64,000 nt of DNA, taken from assembly GCF_001644225.1 (NCBI RefSeq), contig NZ_LSTV01000002.1:1-64000 (forward strand), read 5' to 3'. Made by a program: the position numbers and the translations under genes. This DNA comes from Microbacterium oleivorans. GTDB lineage: Bacteria > Actinomycetota > Actinomycetes > Actinomycetales > Microbacteriaceae. Within the stretch, counting starts at the first letter, position 1. Each line of letters begins with the position of its first letter. Under the pieces are notes generated by a model. The model saw nothing but the letters and a program-made list of their open reading frames with translations. It had not been told where the DNA came from and made no database searches. Below, in pieces: positions 37,195-46,318 of this stretch.

Positions 37195-38262
37195 ATGCCC
37201 GAGCCGACGCATCCCCTCGACGACCTCCGCCTGCGGGAATGGACCCCGCGCAGCATGCTGCGGGCGCCCGCCACCGCCGTCGACCTGCCGCACACGCCGT
37301 GCATCGACATCCACAATCACCTCGGTCGCTGGTTGACCGAGGGCGGCGGATGGATGATCGACGACGTCGACGACCTGATCCGCACGATGGATGCGCGTCA
37401 CGTGGACATCATCGTCAATCTGGACGGGATGTGGGGAGACGAGATCGACGCGAACCTCGACCGGTACGACCGTGCCCACCCCGGGCGGTTCGTGACCTTC
37501 TGCCAGCTGGACTGGAACCTGCTGGCGGAACCGGATGCCGAGAGTCGCCTGATCGCGCAGCTCGAGGACAACGCCCGCCGGGGCGCGCGCGGAGTCAAGG
37601 TCTGGAAGTCGCTCGGCCTCACCTTCCGCGATGACGCCGGCGCGCTCGTGTCGCCCGACGATCCGCGCGTCGTTGCGGTCCTGCGTCGCGCCGGGGAGCT
37701 CGACCTGCCGGTCCTCATCCACACGGCGGATCCGCGCGCGTTCTTCGAGCCGCTGGACGCCGGCAACGAGCGCCTCGACGAGTTGCGCGGCGCCCGCGAC
37801 TGGTGGTTCGGCGACGCCTCCGTGTACCCCACCTTCGACGAGCTGCTCGACGCGCACGCGCGCCTCGTGCTCGCGTGCCCGGGAACCACCTTCATCGGGG
37901 CGCACGTCGGCTGCGCCGCCGAGGACCTCGACCGCGTCTCGGCGCTCATGGACGCGGCTCCGCTCTACCACGTCGACATCGCGGGACGCATGGCCGAGCT
38001 CGGCCGCCAGCCCCGGCGCTTCGCGGCTCTCGTGGAGCGGCATCCCGACCGCGTCCTCTTCGGGACCGACATCTACCCGGCCGAGGACGAGCAGTACGCC
38101 CTGCACTACCGGTTCCTCGAATCCGCGGACGAGGGCTTCGAGTACGCGCCGGGGGCGCCGATCCCGCCGCAGGGACGGTGGGCGGTCTCGGGCGCCGCAC
38201 TGTCGCCGCGGCTGCTGCCCGCGCTGTACCGCGACAACGCGCGGCGCGTGCTGGGCCTGTGA
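37195..38262 (+). CDS. Amidohydrolase_2 family metal-dependent hydrolase
   Basis: A 355-residue TIM-barrel enzyme. Metal ligands are visible in CIDIHNHLG (HxH), VLIHTADP, GAHVGC and GTDIYP, and KVWKSLG may hold a further ligand. The family includes decarboxylases and lactonases. It is not NagA-like, so I do not call it a deacetylase. ATG 37195 has GGAGG very close (1-nt gap), so an earlier start at 37126 cannot be excluded, though that would lie inside the operator. It diverges from the ABC operon. Confidence 0.75.
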   Translation: MPEPTHPLDDLRLREWTPRSMLRAPATAVDLPHTPCIDIHNHLGRWLTEGGGWMIDDVDDLIRTMDARHVDIIVNLDGMWGDEIDANLDRYDRAHPGRFVTFCQLDWNLLAEPDAESRLIAQLEDNARRGARGVKVWKSLGLTFRDDAGALVSPDDPRVVAVLRRAGELDLPVLIHTADPRAFFEPLDAGNERLDELRGARDWWFGDASVYPTFDELLDAHARLVLACPGTTFIGAHVGCAAEDLDRVSALMDAAPLYHVDIAGRMAELGRQPRRFAALVERHPDRVLFGTDIYPAEDEQYALHYRFLESADEGFEYAPGAPIPPQGRWAVSGAALSPRLLPALYRDNARRVLGL

Positions 38263-38263
38263 C

Positions 38264-39109
38264 TCAGCCGCCGACGACGGCGGCGAGGCGCGCGACCTCG
38301 TCGCGGGTGGCCTGGCGCACCCCCCGCAGGTAGCTGCGGGGATCGACGGCGTCGGGGCGTTCGGCGAGTTCGCGCCGCAACGCCGCCGTGCCGACGACAC
38401 CCAGTGCCGTCCCGATGTTGACCTTTCGGATGCCGGCGGCCACGGCCTCGGCCAGCAACAGGTCCGGCACCCCCGAACTGCCGTGCAGGACGAGCGGGAC
38501 CGGCACGGCCTCCGCCAGGCGGGCGATGAGGTCCAGGTCGAGTACGGCGGTGCGCTCGGTCATCGCGTGCGAACTCCCGACCGCGACGGCGAGGAGGTCG
38601 ACTCCGGTCTCGGCGACGAACTGCTGCGCCTCGGCGGCGTCGGTGCGCACCCCGGGGGCGTGCGCACCGCCCTTGCCGCCGACCTCGCCGAGCTCCCCCT
38701 CGGCCCACAGACCCCGATCGTGCGCCGCCCGGGCGACGCCGGCGGTGAGCGCCGCGTTCTCGGCGTGCGGGGCGGTGGCCTTGTCGAACATGAGGGAGCC
38801 GACTCCGAGCTCCTCGGCACGCGACAGGACGGCGTGGGCGAGATCGGGGTCGTCCAGGTGATCGACGTGGACGGCGATGCCGACGTCCGCGTCGCGGGCG
38901 AGCTCGCGGCAGGCGGCCAGCAGCGGCGCCATGCCGTGGCGGAAGGCGAGCGCGTTCTGGCTCACCTGCAGGAGCGCCGGAACTCCCGCATCCGACACTC
39001 CCAGGACGACGGCCTCGGCCTGTTCGATCGTGATGACGTTGAACGCCGGCACGCCGGCACCGCGCGCTGCCGCGGCGCCGACGACGTCCGCGGTCGTCGA
39101 GAGCGTCAC
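38264..39109 (-). CDS. Class II aldolase of the tagatose/fructose-bisphosphate type (GatY/KbaY-like)
   Basis: A 281-residue zinc aldolase. Catalytic Asp and zinc ligands sit in AVHVDHLDD, and AEGELGEVGGKGG, LAVAVGSSHAM and LVLHGSSG match the class II family. With the KbaZ subunit it would split tagatose 1,6-bisphosphate into glyceraldehyde 3-phosphate and dihydroxyacetone phosphate. It overlaps the GH4 gene by 4 nt. Confidence 0.85.
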   Translation of the reverse strand: MTLSTTADVVGAAAARGAGVPAFNVITIEQAEAVVLGVSDAGVPALLQVSQNALAFRHGMAPLLAACRELARDADVGIAVHVDHLDDPDLAHAVLSRAEELGVGSLMFDKATAPHAENAALTAGVARAAHDRGLWAEGELGEVGGKGGAHAPGVRTDAAEAQQFVAETGVDLLAVAVGSSHAMTERTAVLDLDLIARLAEAVPVPLVLHGSSGVPDLLLAEAVAAGIRKVNIGTALGVVGTAALRRELAERPDAVDPRSYLRGVRQATRDEVARLAAVVGG

Positions 39110-40425
39110 GACGACTCGGCGAGCGTGCCGCCGAGGGCGGCGGGCAGGAGGTGCGCGTGCGCGCGGGTCAGCTCGTCGCAGAGGTCCCAGATCTCGGCGG
39201 GCGTGAGCGAGGAGCTCGCGTTCGGGTCGGTGAGCACGGCGCGGCGGACGAGCTCGGGATCGCCCTCACGGGCCGCACGGATCGTCAGGTCGGCGACCGA
39301 CAGGTAGGTGCGGTTGAGCGCGGCGCCGGCGTCGGGGACCGGCCCCCAGTGCGGGGGGCGGACCCCGTCGCCGTCGACCGTGGCGGGCACCTCGACGACG
39401 GCCCCCTCGGGCAGGTTGTCGATGAGCCCCGTGTTCGGGACGTTGACGTGGATCTCGCGCGGCGTCCCCGTCAGGACGGAGTGGATGATCTGCGGCGCGT
39501 ACTCGGCGGCATCCTCCCCGTCGTGGAGCGGCAGGTCCCCGCCCGCGTCGAGGATCCGCTTCGCCTCATGGAACTCGGCGACGTTGTCCTCGGAGATGCC
39601 GATGTACTGCAGCGGCTCGAGCCGGAAGCGCTCGATCTGCTCGTCGGAGCGGAGGAACCAGCTGAGGTACTCAGAGGAGTGCTCGCTCGTCTCGGTGGGG
39701 TAGTAGCCGATGCGTCGGAAGATCTCGACGCGCACACGACGCTCCAGCTCGGGGTCGGCCGCGATCCGCTCGCGCAGCAGCGGGTACAGGTCCCGCCCCT
39801 CGTGCGTCCACTCCGTGAGCCATGCCTGGTGGTTCACGCCGGCGGCCCGGTAGTGAGTCTCCTCGAGCGGCACACCCACGAGGTCGCACAGGTCGTTGAC
39901 CGTCCAGTAGACGCTGTGGCACAGTCCGTACGCCTTGAGGGAAGGTGCGACGACCGACATCCACCAGATGTTGAGCGCCATCGGGTTCGTGTAGTTCAGG
40001 AAGTACGCGTCGGGGCAGAGGTCGAGCATGTCCCGCGCGATGGCGCTGAGCACGGGGAACGTGCGGAGGGCGCGGAACACCCCGCCCACGCCGGTGGTGT
40101 CGCCGATCGTCTGCCGCAGCCCCCGAGCGGCGGGCAATTCGAGATCGATGCGGGTCGCGTCGATACCGCCCACCTGGATCATGTTGACGACGAAGTCGGC
40201 GCCGGACAGCAGCTCCCGTCGATCGAGGGATGCCGTGAGCCGGATGTCGCGGCCCAGCTGCCGCGCCACGTTCTCGGCGCTGCGCTGCGCGACGTCGAGA
40301 CGGTCCGCGTCGATGTCGTGCAGACGGATGTCGAGCGTGGGCAGGTCGGAGAAGCGAAGCAGGTCGGTCAGCAGCTGGCGCGTGAACACGACGCTCCCCG
40401 CTCCCAGGAAAACGATCGTCGGCAT
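39106..40425 (-). CDS. GH4-family NAD- and metal-dependent glycosidase
   Basis: A 439-residue cytoplasmic glycosidase. It has the NAD-binding start IVFLGAGSVVF, then LNYTNPMAL, the Mn-ligand segment GLCHSVYW and GVNHQAWL. The closest well-known relatives are MelA-type alpha-galactosidases. In this locus it may split alpha-linked galactosamine oligosaccharides or phosphorylated disaccharides after import. It is the first gene of a minus operon with the aldolase, divergent from the regulator. Confidence 0.85.
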   Translation of the reverse strand: MPTIVFLGAGSVVFTRQLLTDLLRFSDLPTLDIRLHDIDADRLDVAQRSAENVARQLGRDIRLTASLDRRELLSGADFVVNMIQVGGIDATRIDLELPAARGLRQTIGDTTGVGGVFRALRTFPVLSAIARDMLDLCPDAYFLNYTNPMALNIWWMSVVAPSLKAYGLCHSVYWTVNDLCDLVGVPLEETHYRAAGVNHQAWLTEWTHEGRDLYPLLRERIAADPELERRVRVEIFRRIGYYPTETSEHSSEYLSWFLRSDEQIERFRLEPLQYIGISEDNVAEFHEAKRILDAGGDLPLHDGEDAAEYAPQIIHSVLTGTPREIHVNVPNTGLIDNLPEGAVVEVPATVDGDGVRPPHWGPVPDAGAALNRTYLSVADLTIRAAREGDPELVRRAVLTDPNASSSLTPAEIWDLCDELTRAHAHLLPAALGGTLAESS

Positions 40426-40465
40426 GTCTCGATTGTGAAAATGCGGCGCGGTATGCGCAAGTAAA

Positions 40466-40491
40466 TGAGCGAATTGACGCTCAATCGCTCA
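40466..40491. promoter_or_regulatory. DeoR-type operator: TGAGCG-N6-CGCTCA plus a third half-site
   Basis: A perfect inverted repeat (40466-40471 and 40478-40483) with an extra CGCTCA at 40486-40491 sits between the divergent GH4 and regulator genes. It is the best copy of the box also found at the two other promoters of the locus. Confidence 0.7.
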
Positions 40492-40509
40492 TCTGACATG
40501 ATCACTGCC

Positions 40510-41319
40510 ATGTCCACTGCGAACAGTCCGGTATCACCGTCGATCCCCGGAGGCTCTTCGAAGCGGTCGCGACGGATGACCGACATCCTCGATGCGATCG
40601 CCGAGCAGGGCGAGGTCTCCATCGGCGATCTCGCCGAACGCTTCGCCTCGTCCGCGGCCACCCTGCGCCGCGATCTCACCACGCTCGCCGATCAGGGACT
40701 GATCGTCCGCACGCACGGCGGCGCGAAGGCGGCCGGGGTGCTCTCCGAGCTTCCCGTCGCCCTGCGCGACACCCGTTTCGGCGACGCGAAGCGTCGCATC
40801 GCCCGCGCCGCCGCCCTGACGATCCCGCGCGAACGCCACGCGGTCGCCCTCAGCGGCGGCAGTACGACCGCCGGCGTCGCCCGAGAACTCGTCAACCACC
40901 GCGATCTGACGATCGTCACGAACTCGCTGTCGATCGCCTGGGTGGTCAACTCGTTCCCGCGGCTCAAGGTCGTCATGACGGGCGGCATCCTGCGACCGCA
41001 GTCCCTCGAACTCGTCGGCGTCCTGGCCGAGGGGACCTTCACCGCGGTCAACGTCGGCACCGCCATCCTGGGCGCCGACGGGTTCACGGCCGAGGCCGGT
41101 GTCATGACGCACGACGAGACCGAGGCGCGCACGAACAACGCGATGGTCTCGAAGGCGGTCCGCACGATCGTCGTCGCCGACGGGTCCAAGATCGGTCGCA
41201 CCGCACTCGCGCAGATGGCGACGACCGATCAGGTGGACATGCTGATCACCGACGACAGCGCCGACCCCGAGGAGCTCGACCGCATCCGCGCGGCCGGCGT
41301 CGAGGTCACCGTGGTCTGA
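40510..41319 (+). CDS. DeoR/GlpR-family transcriptional repressor
   Basis: A 269-residue regulator. The N-terminal helix-turn-helix reads RRMTDILDAIAEQGEVSIGDLAERF and RRDLTTLADQGLI. The C-terminal DeoR sensor has LSGGSTTAGVAREL and VTNSLSIAWVVN and would bind a sugar phosphate. AgaR-type regulators belong here. It adjoins the best TGAGCG operator and probably controls the whole galactosamine-like locus. ATG 40510 was chosen; 40498 is possible. Its 3' end overlaps the convergent DUF2264 gene by 14 nt. Confidence 0.87.
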   Translation: MSTANSPVSPSIPGGSSKRSRRMTDILDAIAEQGEVSIGDLAERFASSAATLRRDLTTLADQGLIVRTHGGAKAAGVLSELPVALRDTRFGDAKRRIARAAALTIPRERHAVALSGGSTTAGVARELVNHRDLTIVTNSLSIAWVVNSFPRLKVVMTGGILRPQSLELVGVLAEGTFTAVNVGTAILGADGFTAEAGVMTHDETEARTNNAMVSKAVRTIVVADGSKIGRTALAQMATTDQVDMLITDDSADPEELDRIRAAGVEVTVV

Positions 41320-43240
41320 TCGTCCGCGTCCGCACCCCGTCCGCCCAGACGACCTCGACCGCGTCATCCTCCACGCGGACGGACACGTCCGTCCGGACGG
41401 GCAGCCCGGCTCCCCGCAGGTCGACGACGACGACAACCACCCGGCCGACGGCGACGTCGAGGTCGACGACGGGCACCGCACTGCAGGCGCCGAGCGGACC
41501 GGCATCCGTCCTCGTCACGACGTGGGCCTCCCCTCCCGAGAGCGAGCGGATGCCGCTGCGCAGCGCCCCGGCGACGGCGACCGCCTCGAGCCCGTCGACG
41601 TGCTGCTCGGGTTCGTCCCCGGCCACGGCCCAGCCGCCGACGCGCAGGCGGAGGTCCGCCGCGGTCAGTTCTGCGGCGAGGTCCTCGACACCGACGAGCC
41701 GCACCTCGAGACTGCCGCGGACGAGCGAGTCGACGCGCAGGCGTCCCGCGCGGCGCGCGGCCCCGGGGAAGCCGGAGCCGTGGTTGCGGTCGGGCGCGTC
41801 CCCCGTGATCCAGTGGGCGTCCCACACCGCCGAGGCGACCCCCACGGCATCGTGTCCGGCGCCGTCGATCCGGACGTCGAGCAGGCGCATGCCGGCGCGG
41901 TGCGTGGCCTGCCCGTCGGCGTCCCGCAGGGCGACCGACTGCTCGAGCGGCTCGTGCCACCCGCGGGCGTCGAGGAGCGGCGCCGTCGCCGTCGAGTAGC
42001 CGATGCGGGCGTAGAGCGGCGAGTCGGTCACGACGCCCCCCGGCTGCGCGTGGTCGGTGCCGTGGTTCAGGACCCGGACGACACCGTCGTCGCGCGTGCC
42101 CGACACGATCCAGCCCGGCGACCGCACAGCCCGCAGGACGTCGCCCTGCTCCACGGGCAGCGGCTCGGCGGGTGCGGTCCACACGGGGTGATCGGCGGGC
42201 AGCATCAGGCCCATGAGCCCCTTGACCGCCCAGTACGGCGAGCCCGGCCCCGAGTACGACTGCGCCAGCGCACGCCACGGACCGTGCCAGCCCATCGTCA
42301 GCACGCCCTCCGCGTCCGGCACGTCCCGGTCGGCGAAGTGGCGCACGACCGCCTCGGCCGCGTGCCGCAGCCGCCCGGGCGCGTGCGACGGCACCTCGGC
42401 GATCACCCCGACCCAGAAGGCGGCGGCCGCCGCGGAGCGGTAGATGAGGCTGCGACCCTGCACGAGCGGCGATCCGTCACCGCCGACGAGCGCGAGGGCG
42501 TCGTCCAGGAAGCGGTCCAGCCGCGCGACGTCGCCGGCGGTCCTGCCCGCGGCGAGCTCGGCCGCCCCCGACATCCGGGACCACAGGACCGGGTACGTGT
42601 GCAGCGCCCACCCGACGTAGTGGTCGTACGAGCGGTCGTCACCATCCGAGAGCCAGCCGTCCTCGCGGACGAACGAATCGTGGCGGGCGAGGTCGGCCGC
42701 GATGTCGTCCGGCGACCACGGCCCGCCCACCGAGCGCAGGAAGGTCTGCACGACGATCCGGAACCACACCCAGTTGTTGCGGGGGTAGCCGTCGTCGCCC
42801 ACGACCGACGCGAACCAGGCGATCGCCCGCTGCTGCGTGACGGCACCGAGCGTGTCCCACATCCAGGGCCGGGTCAGGTCGAGGACGAGGGCGAGGGATG
42901 CCGCTTCGACCTTCGCCTGCCCGTGCTCGTCCGGTCGCACCCACCGGTCGGGCGCGGCCGGATCGACGCCCGCCGCGATGCCCCGCCGCACGAAGGCGAT
43001 GAGGTCGTCGACGCCCTCCCCGCGGGCACCGGCGATCCGGAAGCCGGCCAGCAGCAGGGTCCGGGCGAACCCCTCGAGACCGTCGATGTCGTGGCCGTAC
43101 CCGCCCTCGGCCCCCGGGAAGTGGATGCGGCCGCCTCCCGGCGTCGCGTGCCGGCGCGCGGCATCCAGCAGCCGGTCGGCGTACGCGACCCAGTCCTCAC
43201 GGGACCACTCCCGCCGTCCCTGCTCCGCCTCGGCTGGCAT
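41306..43240 (-). CDS. DUF2264 family protein, probable polysaccharide-active enzyme
   Basis: A 644-residue soluble protein. Marker phrases include GYGHDIDGLEGFART, RNNWVWFRIVVQTFLRSVGG, DGDDRSYDHYVGWALHTYP and GSPYWAVKGLMGLMLP, which match DUF2264. The fold is probably an alpha/alpha toroid with a C-terminal beta domain, as in polysaccharide lyases and heparinase-like proteins. No signal peptide, so it likely acts on imported oligosaccharides. It is the last gene of the six-gene minus operon. Confidence 0.75.
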   Translation of the reverse strand: MPAEAEQGRREWSREDWVAYADRLLDAARRHATPGGGRIHFPGAEGGYGHDIDGLEGFARTLLLAGFRIAGARGEGVDDLIAFVRRGIAAGVDPAAPDRWVRPDEHGQAKVEAASLALVLDLTRPWMWDTLGAVTQQRAIAWFASVVGDDGYPRNNWVWFRIVVQTFLRSVGGPWSPDDIAADLARHDSFVREDGWLSDGDDRSYDHYVGWALHTYPVLWSRMSGAAELAAGRTAGDVARLDRFLDDALALVGGDGSPLVQGRSLIYRSAAAAAFWVGVIAEVPSHAPGRLRHAAEAVVRHFADRDVPDAEGVLTMGWHGPWRALAQSYSGPGSPYWAVKGLMGLMLPADHPVWTAPAEPLPVEQGDVLRAVRSPGWIVSGTRDDGVVRVLNHGTDHAQPGGVVTDSPLYARIGYSTATAPLLDARGWHEPLEQSVALRDADGQATHRAGMRLLDVRIDGAGHDAVGVASAVWDAHWITGDAPDRNHGSGFPGAARRAGRLRVDSLVRGSLEVRLVGVEDLAAELTAADLRLRVGGWAVAGDEPEQHVDGLEAVAVAGALRSGIRSLSGGEAHVVTRTDAGPLGACSAVPVVDLDVAVGRVVVVVVDLRGAGLPVRTDVSVRVEDDAVEVVWADGVRTRTIRPR

Positions 43241-43253
43241 GCGTGTGCCCCGT

Positions 43254-44360
43254 TCAGGCGCTCCGTGTCGCGAGGCGGCGCCCGGCCTCGGCCAGCCAGC
43301 GAGCCGGATCGGCCATCGACGCGGCGGCGCCTCCGGCGAGATCGGTGAGCGAGATCGTGTGCGCGAAACCGGCGGTGTCGGCGTCGGCGGCGATCCGTCC
43401 CGCGACGACCGCGACGGGCACCCCGTGCGCCGCCGCGAGCCCCTGCACGAACGCGGGCACCTTGCCGGCGGCGGACTGCCCGTCGAACGCGCCCTCCCCC
43501 GTGACGACGAGGGATGCCGCGGCCACCGCGCCGGCCAGGTCCACGAGGTCGGCGATGCGCTGCGCGCCGGGCACGAGGTCGGCACCCCACGCGGCGAGCG
43601 CGAACCCGGTGCCGCCCGCGGCCCCCGCTCCCGGCAGGAGCGGGTCGGCGGCCGGCACGCGCCGGGCGATGCAGGCTGCGTACCGCTCGAGCACGCCGTC
43701 GACGACCTCGACGTCGGCGGCGGTCAGCCCCTTCTGCGGTCCGAACACGGCCGCGGCGCCTGCGGGCCCGGTCAGAGGGTTCGTCACGTCGCTGAGCACG
43801 GTCACACCTCCCGCCGGCGGGGTCCGCAGGTGCGAGAAGTCGATCGCCGACACGGCAGCGAGCCCGCGCGCGCCGGCGGGGACGTCGCGCCCGTCGGCGT
43901 CGACCATGCGCGCGCCGAGAGCGCGCAGCATCCCGCTCCCCCCGTCGGTCGAGGCGGACGAGCCGATGCCGAGGACGAGCCGCTCGACCCCCGCGTCGAG
44001 TGCGGCGGCGATCGCCTGCCCGAACCCGGTCGTGTCCGCATCCCACGGCAGGCGGTCCTCGCCGAGGAGCTCGATGCCGCTCGTCGAGGCGAGCTCGACG
44101 ACCCCCGTGCCGTCCGGCAGCAGCAGCCACGCCGCGTCGACGAGCGTGCCGCGCGGGCCGCGTACGCGGACCGGGCGGCGCTGCGCTCCCGGCACGGCGG
44201 CGGCGAAGGCGTCGAGGGTGCCCTCGCCCCCGTCGGCCATGGGGCGCAGCACGATCTCGGCCGCGGGATCGACCTCACGCCACCCGTCCGCGAGGGCGGC
44301 GGATGCCGCGGCGGCGGGCAGCGAGCCCTTGAGACTGTCGAGGGCGACGACGACGCTCAT
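43254..44360 (-). CDS. Glycerate kinase (GlxK/GarK type)
   Basis: A 368-residue kinase. It starts VVVALDSLKGSL, with RPMADGGEGTLDA, GIGSSASTDGGSGML, SDVTNPL and VTGEGAFDGQSAAGK, all typical of the GarK family that makes 2-phosphoglycerate from glycerate. It overlaps the LacI gene by 4 nt. Its presence suggests that the sugar route of this operon ends in glycerate or a related C3 acid. Confidence 0.87.
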   Translation of the reverse strand: MSVVVALDSLKGSLPAAAASAALADGWREVDPAAEIVLRPMADGGEGTLDAFAAAVPGAQRRPVRVRGPRGTLVDAAWLLLPDGTGVVELASTSGIELLGEDRLPWDADTTGFGQAIAAALDAGVERLVLGIGSSASTDGGSGMLRALGARMVDADGRDVPAGARGLAAVSAIDFSHLRTPPAGGVTVLSDVTNPLTGPAGAAAVFGPQKGLTAADVEVVDGVLERYAACIARRVPAADPLLPGAGAAGGTGFALAAWGADLVPGAQRIADLVDLAGAVAAASLVVTGEGAFDGQSAAGKVPAFVQGLAAAHGVPVAVVAGRIAADADTAGFAHTISLTDLAGGAAASMADPARWLAEAGRRLATRSA

Positions 44361-45400
44361 GCGCGCGGCGGGGTGCTCTCGCGCAGCAGCACGTCGAGTC
44401 GCAGGTCGTCGGGATGCGGCTCCCACTCGGCGTCGGTCGCGGCGCGGAACGCCTGGTAGCCGACCTCTTCGAGAGGCACGTGCACCGTGGTGAGGGCGGG
44501 GGTCACGTCGCGTCCCGTCGGGATGTCGTCGAACCCTGCGAGGGCGATGTCGGCGCCCGCCGTGCGTCCGGCCGCGCGGATCGCGGTGAGGGCGCCGATC
44601 GCCACGACGTCGCTGATGCCGAACACGACCGTGCCGGTCTCGACGCCGTCCGCGAGCGCCCGGGTCATCGCCTCGTAACCCGCTTCGCGCGTGAAGCCGC
44701 CGCGGTAGACGCGGGGTTCCTCGCCCCCGGCCGACGTGAAGCCGGCGCGGAAGCCGTCGAGGCGCGAATCGCTCGTGGCCGTGCCCTCTTCGGCCGCCAG
44801 GACGACGGCCCGGCGGTAGCCGCGGTCGACGAGCGCCCGCCCGAGGGCCTCGGCGCCCGCGCGGTTGTCGAGGATGAGCGAACGCACGCCGCCGGCCCCC
44901 GGACCGAGGGCGACGACCTGGCCGCCCATCGCGCCGAGCAGGTCCAGTTCGCGGGTGAGTTCGGGCGCCGGGCCCGCCGAGGTCCGGGACGCGGCGAGGA
45001 TGAGCCCGCGGGGCCGCTGCCCGCGGAGCGCCCGCACGAGCCGCACCTCGCGCTCGGGATCGCGCTCGGTGATCGCGACCGTCACCACGAGCCCGGCCTC
45101 ATCGGCTCCGCGCGCGACGCCCGAGGCGATGAGCCCGAAGTAGGGGTCGGCGATGTCGGCGACGAGGAGGGCGAGGATCGCCGACGTCCCCCGCGCGGTG
45201 GCCTGCGCGGAGAGGTTCGCGGTGTAGCCCAGCCGCGCCGCGGCGGCCTCGACGCGCTCGCGATAGGAGTCCGCGACCTTGCGCGTCGAGCCGTTGAGGG
45301 CGCGCGACGCCGTGGCGAGCGAGACGCCCGCCTCGCGCGCGACGTCGTCGAGGGTCACCGCGCCCGAGGGCCCGGGTCGACGCAGGGTGCGGTCGGTCAT
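44357..45400 (-). CDS. LacI-family regulator of the mannoside-type locus
   Basis: A 347-residue repressor with helix-turn-helix VTLDDVAREAGVSLATASRALNG and a sugar-binding domain (ILALLVADIADPYFG, AGFDDIPTG). It is the fourth gene of a six-gene operon, so it is autoregulated with it. The operon promoter carries two AAGCGCTT palindromes, the likely targets. Confidence 0.87.
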   Translation of the reverse strand: MTDRTLRRPGPSGAVTLDDVAREAGVSLATASRALNGSTRKVADSYRERVEAAAARLGYTANLSAQATARGTSAILALLVADIADPYFGLIASGVARGADEAGLVVTVAITERDPEREVRLVRALRGQRPRGLILAASRTSAGPAPELTRELDLLGAMGGQVVALGPGAGGVRSLILDNRAGAEALGRALVDRGYRRAVVLAAEEGTATSDSRLDGFRAGFTSAGGEEPRVYRGGFTREAGYEAMTRALADGVETGTVVFGISDVVAIGALTAIRAAGRTAGADIALAGFDDIPTGRDVTPALTTVHVPLEEVGYQAFRAATDAEWEPHPDDLRLDVLLRESTPPRA

Positions 45401-45445
45401 GGTGCGAAGTCTACGGGCGGCCGTCGGCGTGGTCGGAGCGGCCCG

Positions 45446-46318
45446 TCATCGACCGCTGAGGAACGGTGAGACGGATGCCGCGAACCCCGCCGCGGTCCGG
45501 CGCACCGCCTCGAGCGGCTCGGTGGCCCACACGTCGGCGTTGAAGATCTCGACCTCGACGTCGCCCGTGTAGCCGGTGTCGACGACGGCGCGGGTGAGGC
45601 CCGCGAGGTCGATGACGCCGTCGCCGGGGTAGTGCCGGCCGAGCAGGACGTCCGCCGGGAGCGGCGTCTTCCAGTCGCAGACCTGGTACGTCGCGATCCG
45701 ACCCTCCCGGCCGGCGCGCGCGATCGAGTCGAGCACGTCCGGGTCCCAGAAGATGTGGAACGTGTCGACGGCGACACCCACGACCGACGGGTCGAAGTCC
45801 GCCGCGAGGTCGAGCGCCTGCCCCAGGGTCGAGACGACGCACCGGTCGGTCGCGTACATCGGGTGCAGCGGCTCGATCGCGAGCGTCACGCCGGCCTCGG
45901 CGGCGTGAGGAGCGAGTTCGCCGAGCGCGTCGCGGACGCGCTCGCGCGCTCCGACGAGGTCGCGGGAGCCCTCGGGCAGTCCGCCGGCGACGAGCACGAG
46001 CACGGCCTCCGAGCCGGGCGCACCGGCGGCGGCGAGGGTCGCGGCCTCGTCGATGGCGACGAGGTTGTCGTCGATCGACGCACGGCGGGGCGGGCCCTCG
46101 GGCATCGTGAAGAAGCCCGATCGGCAGTGGGTCGAGAACCGCAGGCCGGAATCGCTCAGCATCGACGCGGCCGTCGCGAGCCCGACCTCCTGCACCGGCT
46201 CGCGCCAGAGCCCGATGCTCTGCACCCCGGCCTCCGCGGTCACGCGGAGCGCGGTGGCGAGGTCGGCGTGCTTGATCGTGCCCTGGTTGATCGACAGGCG
46301 CGGGTCGACGGCGCTCAC
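45446..46318 (-). CDS. Sugar phosphate isomerase/epimerase (xylose-isomerase-like TIM barrel)
   Basis: A 290-residue AP-endonuclease-2 fold enzyme. Metal-site segments: LAIEPLHPMY, VAVDTFHIFWDP, YQVCDWKTPLP, GRHYPGDG and VEVEIFNADVW. Such proteins interconvert keto- and aldo-sugars or inositol derivatives. GTG 46318 overlaps the DUF993 stop (GTGA). Together with the oxidoreductase it suggests oxidation followed by isomerisation of an unusual sugar. Confidence 0.8.
   Translation of the reverse strand: MSAVDPRLSINQGTIKHADLATALRVTAEAGVQSIGLWREPVQEVGLATAASMLSDSGLRFSTHCRSGFFTMPEGPPRRASIDDNLVAIDEAATLAAAGAPGSEAVLVLVAGGLPEGSRDLVGARERVRDALGELAPHAAEAGVTLAIEPLHPMYATDRCVVSTLGQALDLAADFDPSVVGVAVDTFHIFWDPDVLDSIARAGREGRIATYQVCDWKTPLPADVLLGRHYPGDGVIDLAGLTRAVVDTGYTGDVEVEIFNADVWATEPLEAVRRTAAGFAASVSPFLSGR

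Noticed and set aside
37195..38262. Reading the amidohydrolase as an N-acetylgalactosamine-6-phosphate deacetylase
   Set aside because: The motifs fit the Amidohydrolase_2 group, not NagA/AgaA, so the deacetylase role cannot be supported.
29055..39109. Reading the locus as a galactitol pathway because GatZ and GatY-like genes are present
   Set aside because: No galactitol dehydrogenase or PTS genes are present, while GH114, the hexosamine-type kinase and the AgaS-like protein point to amino sugars.
40408..40420. AAAACGATCGT near the start of the GH4 gene, resembling the repeat core
   Set aside because: It lies inside the coding sequence of the NAD-binding motif and has no flanking arms, so it is a chance match.
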